Assembly (NCBI RefSeq): GCF_900111145.1
Contig: NZ_FOIR01000003.1
Location: 248,001 to 312,000 of the forward strand
Direction of reading: 5' to 3'
Length of the DNA stretch: 64,000 bases
Origin: Roseivirga pacifica
GTDB taxonomy: Bacteria; Bacteroidota; Bacteroidia; Cytophagales; Cyclobacteriaceae
Positions 8,791 through 18,291 of the stretch are shown one piece after another; positions within the stretch are counted from its first letter, which is position 1, and every line of letters begins with the position of its first letter. A program made the translations under genes and the position numbers. The notes beneath the pieces were generated by a model. It had not been told where the DNA came from and did not search any database. It saw only the letters and a list, made by a program, of their open reading frames with translations.

Positions 8791-8871
8791 GTGTTTTTAG
8801 AATTCTTAGATAAATCGAACCCATTTAACTTCTATTCTAATGAAACCACAGGGTTGAGGTAATCCGAACCG

Positions 8872-10143
8872 CTATTGCTTGATCAGTTCCGCACCAATAT
8901 TACAGGCTATACATTGGCTGTTTGAGCAATAAAACCGATAGAGCTGCAACAATCCTTGGCTATCGAATGCTGAGGACACGTTCCAGCCTAAATCTTGCCA
9001 TTGCTTGACTATACTGTTTTGCTCTTTGGGCATTGCAGAAAGCAGATTCACTGCTTGTTCCATGTAAGTATCGTTGGCGGTATAGCGGGCATACGCACCC
9101 AAAAGAGGAACCGTAACATTTATGATTAAATTATTGATAGATGACTTAGATAGTCCATTCACCTTTCTGCTCGAAGCAGCATCAAATCGATGGTGCGCAG
9201 ACCAGTATTCAGCTGTTTCAACCTGGAGCTGCTTTTGTAGGTTTTTGATTTCCTCAGCCTCAATAAACAACTGAAACAGTTGACTATGTTTTGCCAAAAG
9301 CGCGGCTAATTGGGGTATTCTAATGGTAGGGTAATTCGCAGGCCGAACACGAGCAAAGTGCCACTCATTATAACTGAGCCCTTCCTTTAAATTATACTTC
9401 TGTTTTAAAAACAGATATTCCTCTTTTAGTCCGTTGGCATAACTATCATTCAAATCCACATTGAGCAAACCGGAAGCACCAAAGAGCAAAGCTTCCTTCT
9501 GTCGTAGTTGGTGGTGCTTGTTAATGAACTTAATGGGTACCGATTGGGCCAAACACAACATTTGTTCGGCATTGGTTTTAAAACCCATGCCTCGTGCCAA
9601 CCATTGATAAGCTGTTTCGTCCCAGCTGCCATTGTTCTGCTCCAACAAAGCAAGCACCATTGCCGACTTTTGATTGATACGTTCAACCAGCGCCCTTTCG
9701 AGCATAGAAAGCCGTGTAATTACCCGCACATTCTTCAGCTGGCTCTCGCAAAGTACTTTTGCGGGCTGAAGCATAAGCGCCTCGTATCGCTTGAGTACAC
9801 CAGGTTTTATAAGCCCCTTGAGCAGTAAAGTAGGGATAGCGTTTCCATGTTGATCGAGTACTTCCTTATCGTGCTCGAAAACCACGTGCAATACTACGCC
9901 ATCATAGTTCTCGTCTGTTTGATGATTGTGCGCATACCAATCGGATGACTTAACATGAATCTCCACAGCACCAACCCATTGAAGTCCATCAATACTGAGT
10001 TTAGCCTCTTTAAAGTCTGGCCCAGCATGCAGGTTATGAAACCCAGAGTGTAAAATTTCAATAGGTTGCCCAGCTACAGTTTGTAACTGACGCTTATTAA
10101 ATAGTTGATTTTTCCAGATGTAATGAAGAAAGGATTCTTGCAT
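8872..10143 (-). CDS. DUF2851 family protein
   Basis: The 423-residue protein matches the Bacteroidota family DUF2851 (starts MQESFLHYIWKNQLF, then GFHNLHAGPDFKEAKL, EIHVKSSDWYAH and YDGVVLHVVFEHD). No signal peptide or membrane segment is present, so it is probably cytoplasmic. The histidine-rich conserved N-terminal half suggests a metal or nucleic-acid enzyme, but no activity is established to my knowledge. The C-terminus carries three close cysteines (CSNSQCIAC). It is the last gene of the group ftsK > lolA > pyrF > DUF2851, 24 bp after pyrF. Confidence 0.85.
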   Translation of the reverse strand: MQESFLHYIWKNQLFNKRQLQTVAGQPIEILHSGFHNLHAGPDFKEAKLSIDGLQWVGAVEIHVKSSDWYAHNHQTDENYDGVVLHVVFEHDKEVLDQHGNAIPTLLLKGLIKPGVLKRYEALMLQPAKVLCESQLKNVRVITRLSMLERALVERINQKSAMVLALLEQNNGSWDETAYQWLARGMGFKTNAEQMLCLAQSVPIKFINKHHQLRQKEALLFGASGLLNVDLNDSYANGLKEEYLFLKQKYNLKEGLSYNEWHFARVRPANYPTIRIPQLAALLAKHSQLFQLFIEAEEIKNLQKQLQVETAEYWSAHHRFDAASSRKVNGLSKSSINNLIINVTVPLLGAYARYTANDTYMEQAVNLLSAMPKEQNSIVKQWQDLGWNVSSAFDSQGLLQLYRFYCSNSQCIACNIGAELIKQ

Positions 10144-10167
10144 ATTCAGTGTGTGTTCACACTGAAT

Positions 10168-10983
10168 TTAGAGAAATTTAGCAAGAAAACCTTCCATTTC
10201 TGTTTGAAGCTCCTGAGCTTTCACACCTGCCGTTTTGGCAAAATCTACCGAGTCATCGGCATAAATGATGCCTCGCGAAGAGTTGACGAGCAGCCCACAG
10301 TGCTTGTTCATTCCGTATTTAGAAACCTCCTCTAAACTACCGCCTTGCGCACCTACTCCAGGCACCAACAAGAAATGATCTGGTACAATTTTTCGGATGT
10401 TCTGAAGTGCCTCGGCACGGGTTGCGCCTACTACATACATCAGCTCTTCATCACTGCCCCACTCCTGACTTTTACTCAGCACTTCTTCGTAAAGCTCACC
10501 ACCTTTTTCCAAACTCAGGTTCTGAAAATCCTTTCCGCCTGCATTAGATGTAAGCGCCAATAGAATCACCCATTTATTATCAAATTCCAAAAATGGCTTT
10601 ACGGAATCTTCGCCCATGTATGGCGCCACCGTAATCGAATCGAAATTCATGGCATCGAAAAATGCGCGAGCGTACATGTTAGAGGTATTGCCAATATCGC
10701 CTCGCTTGGCATCGGCAATGGTAAAAGCTTCCTTGGGAATATATTCAATCGTTTTTTGAAGGCTTTCCCATCCTTTTACCCCATGCGCCTCGTAAAAAGC
10801 TATGTTAGGCTTATAAGCAACGGCATAGTCAATAGTAGCATCAATAATCTGCTTGTTGAATTCAAAAAGCGGATCTTCTGCCTTTAATAAATGTTTGGGA
10901 ATGCGATTTAAATCGGTATCCAGACCCACACAGAGATAGGAAGACTTCTGTGTGATCTGGTTGAATAATTCCTGCTTGGTCAT
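10168..10983 (-). CDS. pyrF: Orotidine 5'-phosphate decarboxylase (type 2)
   Basis: PyrF makes UMP from OMP, the last step of de novo pyrimidine synthesis. At 271 residues it is of the longer type 2 subfamily. The catalytic [11 protein letters not shown] segment is intact, as are the N-terminal [12 protein letters not shown] and the late PGVGAQGG phosphate-binding loop. It starts 5 bp after lolA, so it is co-transcribed with ftsK and lolA. pyrD lies about 3.3 kb further upstream on the same strand. Confidence 0.95.
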   Translation of the reverse strand: MTKQELFNQITQKSSYLCVGLDTDLNRIPKHLLKAEDPLFEFNKQIIDATIDYAVAYKPNIAFYEAHGVKGWESLQKTIEYIPKEAFTIADAKRGDIGNTSNMYARAFFDAMNFDSITVAPYMGEDSVKPFLEFDNKWVILLALTSNAGGKDFQNLSLEKGGELYEEVLSKSQEWGSDEELMYVVGATRAEALQNIRKIVPDHFLLVPGVGAQGGSLEEVSKYGMNKHCGLLVNSSRGIIYADDSVDFAKTAGVKAQELQTEMEGFLAKFL

Positions 10984-10988
10984 AGGGT

Positions 10989-11627
10989 TTAGTTACGCAA
11001 ATCTTCTTCGTATTGAACAGGATTTGCTTCTCTATCGAATTCGAAAAATTTATCGGGGAAGGTTTTGTTAGGTTCGAAGTTAGATACTTCGAAAGAGGAC
11101 ATAGCTCCAGCGTAGTCTACCAAATCCCAAGCTTTCAAATAGCCATCCTTCTGCCCAATGTACATAATGATGTTTGTGAAATCAGCATCTGGGTCAGTTG
11201 AAGTTAACTCAACCACATCAACCATTTCGCCTTTCACATCGTCTTGTCGCAAGTATTTGAAAGTAAAACCTTCTTTATAGATGTCGTAAATATTGGCTGG
11301 GTTAACCATTTGGCCTTCCGGCTCAAAGTTGCTAATAGTAAGTTCTTGCGCTTCTACCAAGTATGTCCATAGCACTGGGCCATTGCAATAAATGTGCTGC
11401 TCCTGAAACTTCAATACAAACTTATCATTCGATACAGAAGCTGATCCATTCATCAGATCTATTACTTCTCCCTCACTCATTACCTTTTGTACAAAGGCAA
11501 TATTATAACCAGGCATTGCCTTATAAACGCTGCTCATTTTATCTAAAACAGCTTTTGGATCCTTCTCCTGTCCGTACAAACTCACACTCAAAACAAAGAG
11601 TACAAGCACACTGAAAATTCTTTTCAT
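10989..11627 (-). CDS. lolA: Outer-membrane lipoprotein carrier protein LolA
   Basis: LolA carries lipoproteins through the periplasm to the outer membrane. The 212-residue form starting at ATG 11625-11627 begins with a signal peptide ([20 protein letters not shown]). A TTG in frame at 11648 overlaps the ftsK stop and would only lengthen the N-terminus. The mature part shows the LolA half-barrel pattern ([42 protein letters not shown]). The gene lies 17 bp after ftsK and 5 bp before pyrF. Confidence 0.88.
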   Translation of the reverse strand: MKRIFSVLVLFVLSVSLYGQEKDPKAVLDKMSSVYKAMPGYNIAFVQKVMSEGEVIDLMNGSASVSNDKFVLKFQEQHIYCNGPVLWTYLVEAQELTISNFEPEGQMVNPANIYDIYKEGFTFKYLRQDDVKGEMVDVVELTSTDPDADFTNIIMYIGQKDGYLKAWDLVDYAGAMSSFEVSNFEPNKTFPDKFFEFDREANPVQYEEDLRN

Positions 11628-11644
11628 AATCTTTTCTAATCCAA

Positions 11645-14233
11645 TCAATTATTGTTCAGCTCGTTCAATAATTGTTCCAAACTATATTCATCGGGAACCA
11701 GCACTTCTCTTGCCTTACTGCCTTCAAACGGCCCCACAATCCCTGCTGCTTCCAACTGATCAATGATTCTACCTGCGCGGTTATATCCCAGTTTGAGCTT
11801 ACGCTGAACCAAACTGGTACTGCCTTGCTGGTGCGAAACAATTAGCCTTGCAGCTTCCTCAAACAAAGCATCGCGGTCAGAAAGGTCCATATCGGCTTTA
11901 CCGCCATCTCCCTCATCTCCGGCAAACTCAGGCAACATGTATGCTGAGCTATAACCCTTTTGCGAACCAATGAATTCACAAATCTCGTCTACTTCTGGCG
12001 TATCTACAAATGCACACTGCATTCTTGTTATTTCAGAGCCCATAGAAAGTAACATATCACCCTGACCAATAAGCTGATCTGCACCACCTGCATCGAGGAT
12101 AGTACGGGAATCCACTTTTGATGTAACCCTAAACGAAAGCCTGGCCGGGAAGTTCGCTTTAATAATACCTGTAATTACGTTTACAGAAGGACGCTGCGTA
12201 GCCACCACCAAGTGAATTCCAATAGCTCGTGCAAGCTGTGCCAAACGGGCAATTGGGGTTTCCACTTCCTTACCAGCGGTCATCATCAAGTCGGCCAACT
12301 CATCAATTACCAGTACAATGTAAGGCAGATATTTATGTCCTTTTTCCGGATTTAGTTTTCTATCAACAAACTTCTTGTTGTACTCTTTAATGTTTCTACA
12401 AGCCGCATCTTTCAACAAATCGTAGCGCTGATCCATTTCAACGCACAACGAATTGAGGGTGTAAATCACCTTTTTGGTATCAGTAATAATTGCATCTTCA
12501 CTATCGGGCAGTTTGGCTAAATAATGCCTTTCAATCTTATTAAAGAGTGTAAGCTCTACCTTCTTCGGATCTACCAGAACAAACTTAAGCTGCGATGGAT
12601 GCTTTTTGTAAAGCAAAGAAGTAAGAATGGCGTTCAGCCCAACCGACTTACCCTGACCTGTAGCACCTGCCATAAGCAAGTGAGGCATTTTGGCCAAATC
12701 GGCTACATAAACCTCATTCGAAATGGTTTTACCCAAAGCAACAGGTAGCGCTTTGTCCGAGTTCATAAACTTTTCGGTAGAAATAACCGAACGCATAGAA
12801 ACCATTTCCTTATTAGCGTTTGGCACCTCAATACCAATGGTTCCCTTACCAGGAATTGGCGCAATAATTCGAATACCTAAAGCTGCCAAGCTCAATGCAA
12901 TATCATCTTCCAGGTTTTTGATCTTGGAGATTTTAACCCCGGCTTCCGGTATAATTTCATACAGCGTAATGGTTGGACCAATAGTCGCTTTAATGCTCGA
13001 AATACCGATTTTAAAATTGGTGAGCGTTTCCACAATCTTATCCTTGTTGGCCTGGAGTTCGTCCTTGGTTACGTTAATTTTTCCCGTAGAATACTCTTGC
13101 AACAAGTCAATTGTTGGGAACTGGAATTTGGCCAGGTCCAATGTGGGGTCGTAATGTCCAGCTTTTTCTACCAGCTTGTCTGCAGTTTCTTTTATCTCCA
13201 CCTCAAATGCCGGTTCAGCTTCCTTCCTAGGTTCAGGAGCTGGTGTTTGCGGCTCAATTTCTAGTTCTAAGCTGCCATCATCAGACTCTGGCTCTTCTTT
13301 AGTTGCACCAATATCTGTTGTTAGCTCAATCTCTTGCGGCTCCTCAGCAGGCTCAGTTTCTGGCTCTTCCCTAGCTGGTTCTGGCTCGCTAGCAGCCTTC
13401 TGTTGTTCTTGCTCTTCCTTTAAGCTAACCACCCAATTCTTCAGTTCCTCTTCAGAGTCGCCAGTTGGCTCTTCCTCAGTATCAGATTCATTATCAGCTG
13501 ATTTCGGTTCGCTGGCTTTGCTGGTAACTGGGGCTTCTTGCCCTTCCTCAGCCATTACGGGAGCCTTTTCCGTAGTTAAAGTAGTTGCCTTCTTTAGAGT
13601 GAATACCTGCGTGATATTAAAGTAGAAAATAAGGAACACGAGCAGTGTAAAGGCCAGTAGTAAAATTGTACCAAAGCCCAATAGGCTATCGAAATACACG
13701 GACATTTGATAACCGATACCTCCGCTATAAAGGCTCCATTCGGAAACACCATCGCCCGAACGTGACATTGAGCCCATTAGTAGGCTAATCCAAAGCAAGA
13801 AGAATACTGTAAATACTGTAGCCCTCTGAAGGCTGATCAAAGATTTGCCCCAAACAATTTTATAACCGAAAATGAAAAGCAAGGGTGGAATAAGAAAAGC
13901 GGCCACGCCAAACCATGCAAAAATAAGTTTATGGGCAGTGAGAGCACCGAGCAGCTTCATCCAGTTGCGGGCTTCTTGCCCTAGTGCTTTTACGGTTTGT
14001 CCATCATCAAAAAATGCTTCGACCACACTTTGGTCGGCTTTGCCCGTGAACAAATAGCTGAAGCAGGCTAAAAGAATAAATACCGAAGCCAATAAAAGGA
14101 AAAAGCCAACAGAAAGCTGTAGGCGTCTATCTTTTAAAAAGTTAAGCTGGACTTTAGGAGCGCGGACTTTTTTGCTCTTTGTTTTTCCTTGATTCGACTT
14201 GAAAGTATTTGATTTATAGGTGTTTTTAGCCAT
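11645..14233 (-). CDS. ftsK: DNA translocase FtsK
   Basis: FtsK (862 residues) pumps chromosomal DNA at the division septum and activates XerCD recombination. Visible parts are a basic N-terminus, about four membrane segments (residues 35-210), a long acidic Glu/Pro/Ala linker (about 225-350), the motor with Walker A GATGQGKS (about 521-528) and Walker B VLVIDELAD (about 640), and a C-terminal winged-helix gamma domain (about 795-862, LKLGYNRAGRIIDQLEAAGIVGP) that reads KOPS sites. The length is typical for the phylum. A xerD gene lies 5 kb away. It heads the ftsK > lolA > pyrF > DUF2851 group. Confidence 0.96.
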   Translation of the reverse strand: MAKNTYKSNTFKSNQGKTKSKKVRAPKVQLNFLKDRRLQLSVGFFLLLASVFILLACFSYLFTGKADQSVVEAFFDDGQTVKALGQEARNWMKLLGALTAHKLIFAWFGVAAFLIPPLLFIFGYKIVWGKSLISLQRATVFTVFFLLWISLLMGSMSRSGDGVSEWSLYSGGIGYQMSVYFDSLLGFGTILLLAFTLLVFLIFYFNITQVFTLKKATTLTTEKAPVMAEEGQEAPVTSKASEPKSADNESDTEEEPTGDSEEELKNWVVSLKEEQEQQKAASEPEPAREEPETEPAEEPQEIELTTDIGATKEEPESDDGSLELEIEPQTPAPEPRKEAEPAFEVEIKETADKLVEKAGHYDPTLDLAKFQFPTIDLLQEYSTGKINVTKDELQANKDKIVETLTNFKIGISSIKATIGPTITLYEIIPEAGVKISKIKNLEDDIALSLAALGIRIIAPIPGKGTIGIEVPNANKEMVSMRSVISTEKFMNSDKALPVALGKTISNEVYVADLAKMPHLLMAGATGQGKSVGLNAILTSLLYKKHPSQLKFVLVDPKKVELTLFNKIERHYLAKLPDSEDAIITDTKKVIYTLNSLCVEMDQRYDLLKDAACRNIKEYNKKFVDRKLNPEKGHKYLPYIVLVIDELADLMMTAGKEVETPIARLAQLARAIGIHLVVATQRPSVNVITGIIKANFPARLSFRVTSKVDSRTILDAGGADQLIGQGDMLLSMGSEITRMQCAFVDTPEVDEICEFIGSQKGYSSAYMLPEFAGDEGDGGKADMDLSDRDALFEEAARLIVSHQQGSTSLVQRKLKLGYNRAGRIIDQLEAAGIVGPFEGSKAREVLVPDEYSLEQLLNELNNN

Positions 14234-14297
14234 TTAAAAATCTTAAACCTGATATTACGAAAATAATCTAATTTTTAGGAATGAACGTGTGGAAAGC

Positions 14298-15344
14298 CTA
14301 TTTATTAGCCTGTTTCCACTTTAGAATGCCACGATTGATATTTTTGATCATGGCGGGGCCTTCGTAGATAAAACCAGAGTAAACCTGCACCAAACTGGCA
14401 CCGGCTTCTAACTTCTCTATGGCATCTTCAGCAGTGTAAATTCCACCAACCCCAATAATCGGGAACGATCCCTTCGACTTTTCAGACAAGTGACGAATAA
14501 CTTCAGTAGACTTACTTTTTACGGCCTTGCCACTTAAACCACCGGCACCAATTTCGTCTACAGTAGATTTTGGTGTTACCAGCCCTTCTCTTGAAATGGT
14601 CGTATTTGTGGCAATAACACCATCGATTACAGTCTCAAGCACAATTTCTACAATATCGTCCAGCTGCTCAGCTGTTAAATCCGGAGCAATCTTGAGCAAA
14701 ATAGGTTTCTTTTGATCGTACTTTGCACCTTCCATTTTTAACGTTTGCAAAAGCTGTTTAAGCGGCTCTTTTTCTTGCAGCGCCCTAAGGTTTGGCGTAT
14801 TTGGCGAACTCACATTCACCACAAAATAATCTACATAAGGATAAAGCGCTCTGAAAGAAATGAGGTAATCATTTACCGCCTCTTCGTTTGGAGTCACCTT
14901 GTTTTTACCAATGTTTCCACCAATTAAAACATCTGTCTTTTTCCGTTTTAATCGCTCAATTGCATCCTCTACCCCTTCATTATTGAAGCCCATGCGGTTG
15001 ATCAAGCTCTGATCATCTGGCAGGCGGAACAAGCGTGGTTTAGGGTTACCAGGCTGGCCAACAGGTGTTAGCGTTCCTATTTCAATAAAGCCAAAGCCAA
15101 AAGCAGAAAGCTCATCAAACAACTTAGCATCCTTATCGAAGCCAGCGGCAAGGCCAACCGGGTTCTTAAACTTCAACCCAAAACACTCAGTTGCTAAGTC
15201 GGTATGCTCAAAGTTGTAAAGGCCTTTGGCAATTCCTGGTACTCCAGGGACTTTAAAGAGCCTTTTGAGCCAGTTGAAAGTGAAATGGTGAGCCGATTCG
15301 GCATTTTTCGTAAACAGAAATGGGCGGATGAGCGATTTATACAA
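14298..15344 (-). CDS. pyrD: Dihydroorotate dehydrogenase (quinone)
   Basis: PyrD oxidises dihydroorotate to orotate, passing electrons to quinone at the inner membrane. The 348-residue class 2 enzyme has an amphipathic N-terminal helix ([20 protein letters not shown]), the FMN site [36 protein letters not shown], the catalytic-Ser segment [12 protein letters not shown] and the C-terminal phosphate loop [11 protein letters not shown]. No ATG is available: the family-typical MYK start corresponds to TTG at 15342-15344, and upstream codons reach a stop without ATG or GTG. A TATTTTTG -7 element lies at 15359-15366. Confidence 0.93.
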   Translation of the reverse strand: MYKSLIRPFLFTKNAESAHHFTFNWLKRLFKVPGVPGIAKGLYNFEHTDLATECFGLKFKNPVGLAAGFDKDAKLFDELSAFGFGFIEIGTLTPVGQPGNPKPRLFRLPDDQSLINRMGFNNEGVEDAIERLKRKKTDVLIGGNIGKNKVTPNEEAVNDYLISFRALYPYVDYFVVNVSSPNTPNLRALQEKEPLKQLLQTLKMEGAKYDQKKPILLKIAPDLTAEQLDDIVEIVLETVIDGVIATNTTISREGLVTPKSTVDEIGAGGLSGKAVKSKSTEVIRHLSEKSKGSFPIIGVGGIYTAEDAIEKLEAGASLVQVYSGFIYEGPAMIKNINRGILKWKQANK

Positions 15345-15358
15345 AGCAAAAATTTTAG

Positions 15359-15366
15359 CAAAAATA
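15359..15366 (-). promoter_or_regulatory. Bacteroidota -7 promoter element before pyrD (TATTTTTG)
   Basis: The minus-strand match to TAnnTTTG lies 14 bases before the TTG start of pyrD. The leader would be very short. No upstream TTG element was confirmed. Confidence 0.35.
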
Positions 15367-15500
15367 GAACATGCCTAAGGAAAGGAAAGCATTCTCTAAC
15401 TACTTTTTCTCAATTAAGATTTAAGCGCAAAGATTTTCGCCCTAACATTTTCTTCTGTGCCAGAATAATCTGAATTTATTGAAGGAAAACGAGGGAAACT

Positions 15501-16352
15501 ATGTATCAAAAAATTCTGGTGCCAGTAGATTTCACCAACAAATCGCTGAAGGCAATTCAAATGGCTAAAATAATTGCGCACAAAACTGGAGCACAGGTAC
15601 AGCTAGTGCACGTTATTAGAGCGGCCTTGGCGGCCTATCTAGACGAGTTAGGGAATTACAAAAGCAAATACGAAACTGGCCAAAAATTTCTGGACGATAT
15701 TATTGAAATGAACAGGACCAAAATGGACGAGTTCATAGCAAAAGTTGAGCTAGACGGCATTAAATTAGACAGCAGCTTTAAAGTAGACAGTAGCCCCGAT
15801 AAAATTGCCGAACTGGTAACAGAAGAAGGCTTTGACTTGACAATTGTAGGCAACTACGAGCATGAAAAATTTGACGAGTTTCTGAGAAAAACGCACCCTG
15901 AGAAAATAGCCGCTTTGGCTAAAAACCCTGTAATCACAGTTAACAATGCACCGGCCGATGGCACAATAAACCGTATTTTAGTGCCAACTAACCTAGTGAA
16001 TGATTGCTCAAAAAAAATTGATGAATTATTGAATTTTCAGCGCACATTTGCGGCCAAACTGAACTTTGTGTACATCAACACCCCTACTTACTTTAAGTCG
16101 ACACCTGAACTAGCTCAACTGCAAGGCACATGGGCCGAAAATCACGGCATTGATGTAAATGACATTACAGTTTTTAATGCGCTGAACCTTAAAAAGGGAA
16201 TTTTAGCTGCAGCAGACTTTCATCAGTCCGATATGATTGGCCTTTTTTCTCGCCACCAAGGCTCTGTTAAACATTTGGTAAGGGGTACAATAACGGAGTG
16301 GCTTATTTCAAAGTCAGATATTCCAGTAATTACGTTCAACCTCAACTTGTAA
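15501..16352 (+). CDS. Universal stress protein, two tandem UspA domains
   Basis: The 283-residue protein contains two UspA-like domains: about residues 1-148 (MYQKILVPVDFTNKSLKAIQMA, ending NPVITVNN) and 153-283 (INRILVPTNLVNDCSKKI, ending SDIPVITFNL). UspA proteins act in the cytoplasm in stress survival and some bind ATP. A full G-2x-G-9x-G-S/T nucleotide loop is not obvious in either half. The stop overlaps the start of the MscS gene (TAATG), and CorA follows, so stress protein, mechanosensitive channel and ion transporter are probably one operon. Confidence 0.88.
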   Translation: MYQKILVPVDFTNKSLKAIQMAKIIAHKTGAQVQLVHVIRAALAAYLDELGNYKSKYETGQKFLDDIIEMNRTKMDEFIAKVELDGIKLDSSFKVDSSPDKIAELVTEEGFDLTIVGNYEHEKFDEFLRKTHPEKIAALAKNPVITVNNAPADGTINRILVPTNLVNDCSKKIDELLNFQRTFAAKLNFVYINTPTYFKSTPELAQLQGTWAENHGIDVNDITVFNALNLKKGILAAADFHQSDMIGLFSRHQGSVKHLVRGTITEWLISKSDIPVITFNLNL

Positions 16353-17233
16353 TGACCCAACCTTTCGAATTTTTAAGATTTACTCCCAACGGCTATATCA
16401 ACACGGCCATTTATACGGTGCTGATTTTTATCGCAGCATTTATACTACTCAAGATTTTAAGGGCCATTTTAACCCGATTTATTCATAAGTCGAGTGGAGA
16501 CCTTAGAGTAGACCCAACCCAGTTTAAGTTTTTGAACAATGCATTGGGCTTTGTCATTTACCTCATTGCCATCCTCATACTGTTCCTTACCATTCCCGAG
16601 CTTGAAAAACTGGGCTACACACTTTTTGCCAGTGCTGGTATTATTGCGGCTATTGTAGGTTTTGCCTCACAAGCAGCATTTTCGAATATTGTTAGCGGTA
16701 TTTTCATCGTCATATTCAAGCCATTTCGCGTTGGCGATATTGTTAAAATCAGCAACCTATATTCTGGAGTGGTAGAAGACATTACACTAAGGCACACCGT
16801 AATTCGCGATTTTGAAAACAAGCGCCTAATCATTCCGAATTCCGTGATTAGTGCCGAAACCATTCACAACGCTAATATTATTGAAGAGCGCGTATGCAAC
16901 CATATTTTTTATGGTATTAGCTACGATTCGGACATCAACCTAGCTACTAAAATCATTCAGGAAGAAGCCATGAAACACCCGCTTTTTATGGACAACCGGA
17001 CTGAAGAAGAGAAACAAAACGGCAACCCTGCGGTTATTGTAAGACTATTGGAGTTTGCCGAATCGAGCATTCAACTTAGGGCACAAGTTTGGACCAACGA
17101 CCCCATTGAAGGTTTCGAACTAAAGTGTGATATTAACAGAACTGTAAAAGAAAGATTTGACCGTGAAGGAATTGAAATACCTTTCCCCTATAGAACTATT
17201 GTCTATAAGGAGAAAAAGGAGAAAAAAGACTGA
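16352..17233 (+). CDS. Small-conductance mechanosensitive channel family protein (MscS)
   Basis: The inner-membrane channel of 293 residues has an N-terminal membrane helix (IYTVLIFIAAFILL), a second (LGFVIYLIAILILFLTI) and a pore helix (LFASAGIIAAIVGFASQAAFSNIVSGIFIVIF), followed by the beta domain (FRVGDIVKI, later RLIIPNSVI). MscS opens under membrane tension to release solutes. ATG 16352, which overlaps the stop of the universal stress gene by one base, is preferred over an in-frame GTG at 16298 inside that gene. The end overlaps the likely CorA start. Confidence 0.9.
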   Translation: MTQPFEFLRFTPNGYINTAIYTVLIFIAAFILLKILRAILTRFIHKSSGDLRVDPTQFKFLNNALGFVIYLIAILILFLTIPELEKLGYTLFASAGIIAAIVGFASQAAFSNIVSGIFIVIFKPFRVGDIVKISNLYSGVVEDITLRHTVIRDFENKRLIIPNSVISAETIHNANIIEERVCNHIFYGISYDSDINLATKIIQEEAMKHPLFMDNRTEEEKQNGNPAVIVRLLEFAESSIQLRAQVWTNDPIEGFELKCDINRTVKERFDREGIEIPFPYRTIVYKEKKEKKD

Positions 17234-18278
17234 GGCGGTTCAGCCCAACAAAAGCTTGAACCAAATGCCGGGTTCGCTCATATATACGGGCGAACGACAG
17301 GTTGATACGCTTAGAATGGAGATGATTCGTTTTGATGCGGAGAATCTGGAAGAAGAGCTCCTTACTACCCAAACGCTGGAAACTGTGCGCAAAGAAGGCA
17401 TGGTAACATGGCTGAATGTGGTTGGTTTGCACGAAACTGATAAAATGCGCGCAATTGGCGATGAATTTGAAATTCATAACCTAGCGCTTGAAGACATTTT
17501 GAATGTGAACCAGCGCCCCACTTTCGATGAGTACGACAACCAATTCTTTGTGGCCACCAAAATGTTCCGTGCGGTAAACGAGGTCATTATTTCTGAGCAA
17601 TTCAGTATGATTGTGGGCAAAGGCTTTATTGTCACGTTTCAGGAAAAAGAAGGCGACATATTCGATGGCGTTCGTTCCCGACTCAGAAACACAAAAGGCC
17701 GCATAAGAACCCGCAACAGCGACTACCTGGCCTTTGCCTTGCTCGATGTTATTGTGGACCATTACATGGCCATTATTGAAGAATATGGCGATGAAATAAA
17801 CGATCAGGAAGTACAACTTTTAGAGAACACCAAGAAAGAAATGCTCAAGGAACTTAACCTGAGCAAAAAGGAGGTGAACTACCTGAGAAAATTCGCCCGA
17901 CCACTTCGCGATACCATCATTAACTTCAATAAATCGGACAACCCCTTAATTGATAAAAAGACAAGGCCTTTCTTAAAAGACCTAAACGACCACATGACCC
18001 ACGTTACCGAAACCATAGAGGTATACCGTGAAACGATTAACGATAACCTGAACACCTACCACACCCACATGACCAACAAGCTAAACGATGTGCTGAAGCT
18101 GTTGACTATATTTTCCGTGGTGTTTATTCCGTTAACCTTTGTGGCAGGTATTTATGGAATGAATTTTGAAAACATGCCCGAGCTGCACTATCAATATGGA
18201 TACTATATTGTGTGGGCAGTAATGATTACCCTTGCATTAGGAATGATCATTTACTTTAAAAGAAAAAGGTGGCTGTAG
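17199..18278 (+). CDS. corA: CorA family magnesium/cobalt transporter
   Basis: This is a CorA-type channel for divalent cations, with a large cytoplasmic funnel and two C-terminal helices. The signature YGMNFENMPEL follows TM1 (LLTIFSVVFIPLTFVAGI), and TM2 (YYIVWAVMITLALGMIIYF) ends in a basic tail. No ATG lies at the expected place. TTG 17199 gives 359 residues with the basic N-terminus usual in relatives (RRKRRKK before PGSLIYTGE) and overlaps mscS by 35 bp. The first ATG (17265) would give 337 residues and is the alternative. The gene is in a row with universal stress protein and mscS. Confidence 0.87.
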   Translation: MSIRRKRRKKTEAVQPNKSLNQMPGSLIYTGERQVDTLRMEMIRFDAENLEEELLTTQTLETVRKEGMVTWLNVVGLHETDKMRAIGDEFEIHNLALEDILNVNQRPTFDEYDNQFFVATKMFRAVNEVIISEQFSMIVGKGFIVTFQEKEGDIFDGVRSRLRNTKGRIRTRNSDYLAFALLDVIVDHYMAIIEEYGDEINDQEVQLLENTKKEMLKELNLSKKEVNYLRKFARPLRDTIINFNKSDNPLIDKKTRPFLKDLNDHMTHVTETIEVYRETINDNLNTYHTHMTNKLNDVLKLLTIFSVVFIPLTFVAGIYGMNFENMPELHYQYGYYIVWAVMITLALGMIIYFKRKRWL

Positions 18279-18291
18279 CACTATTTAAGCA

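Noticed and set aside
16298-16351. Upstream GTG start for the MscS gene
   Set aside because: It lies within the universal stress gene; the ATG at 16352 with TAATG coupling gives the expected N-terminus.
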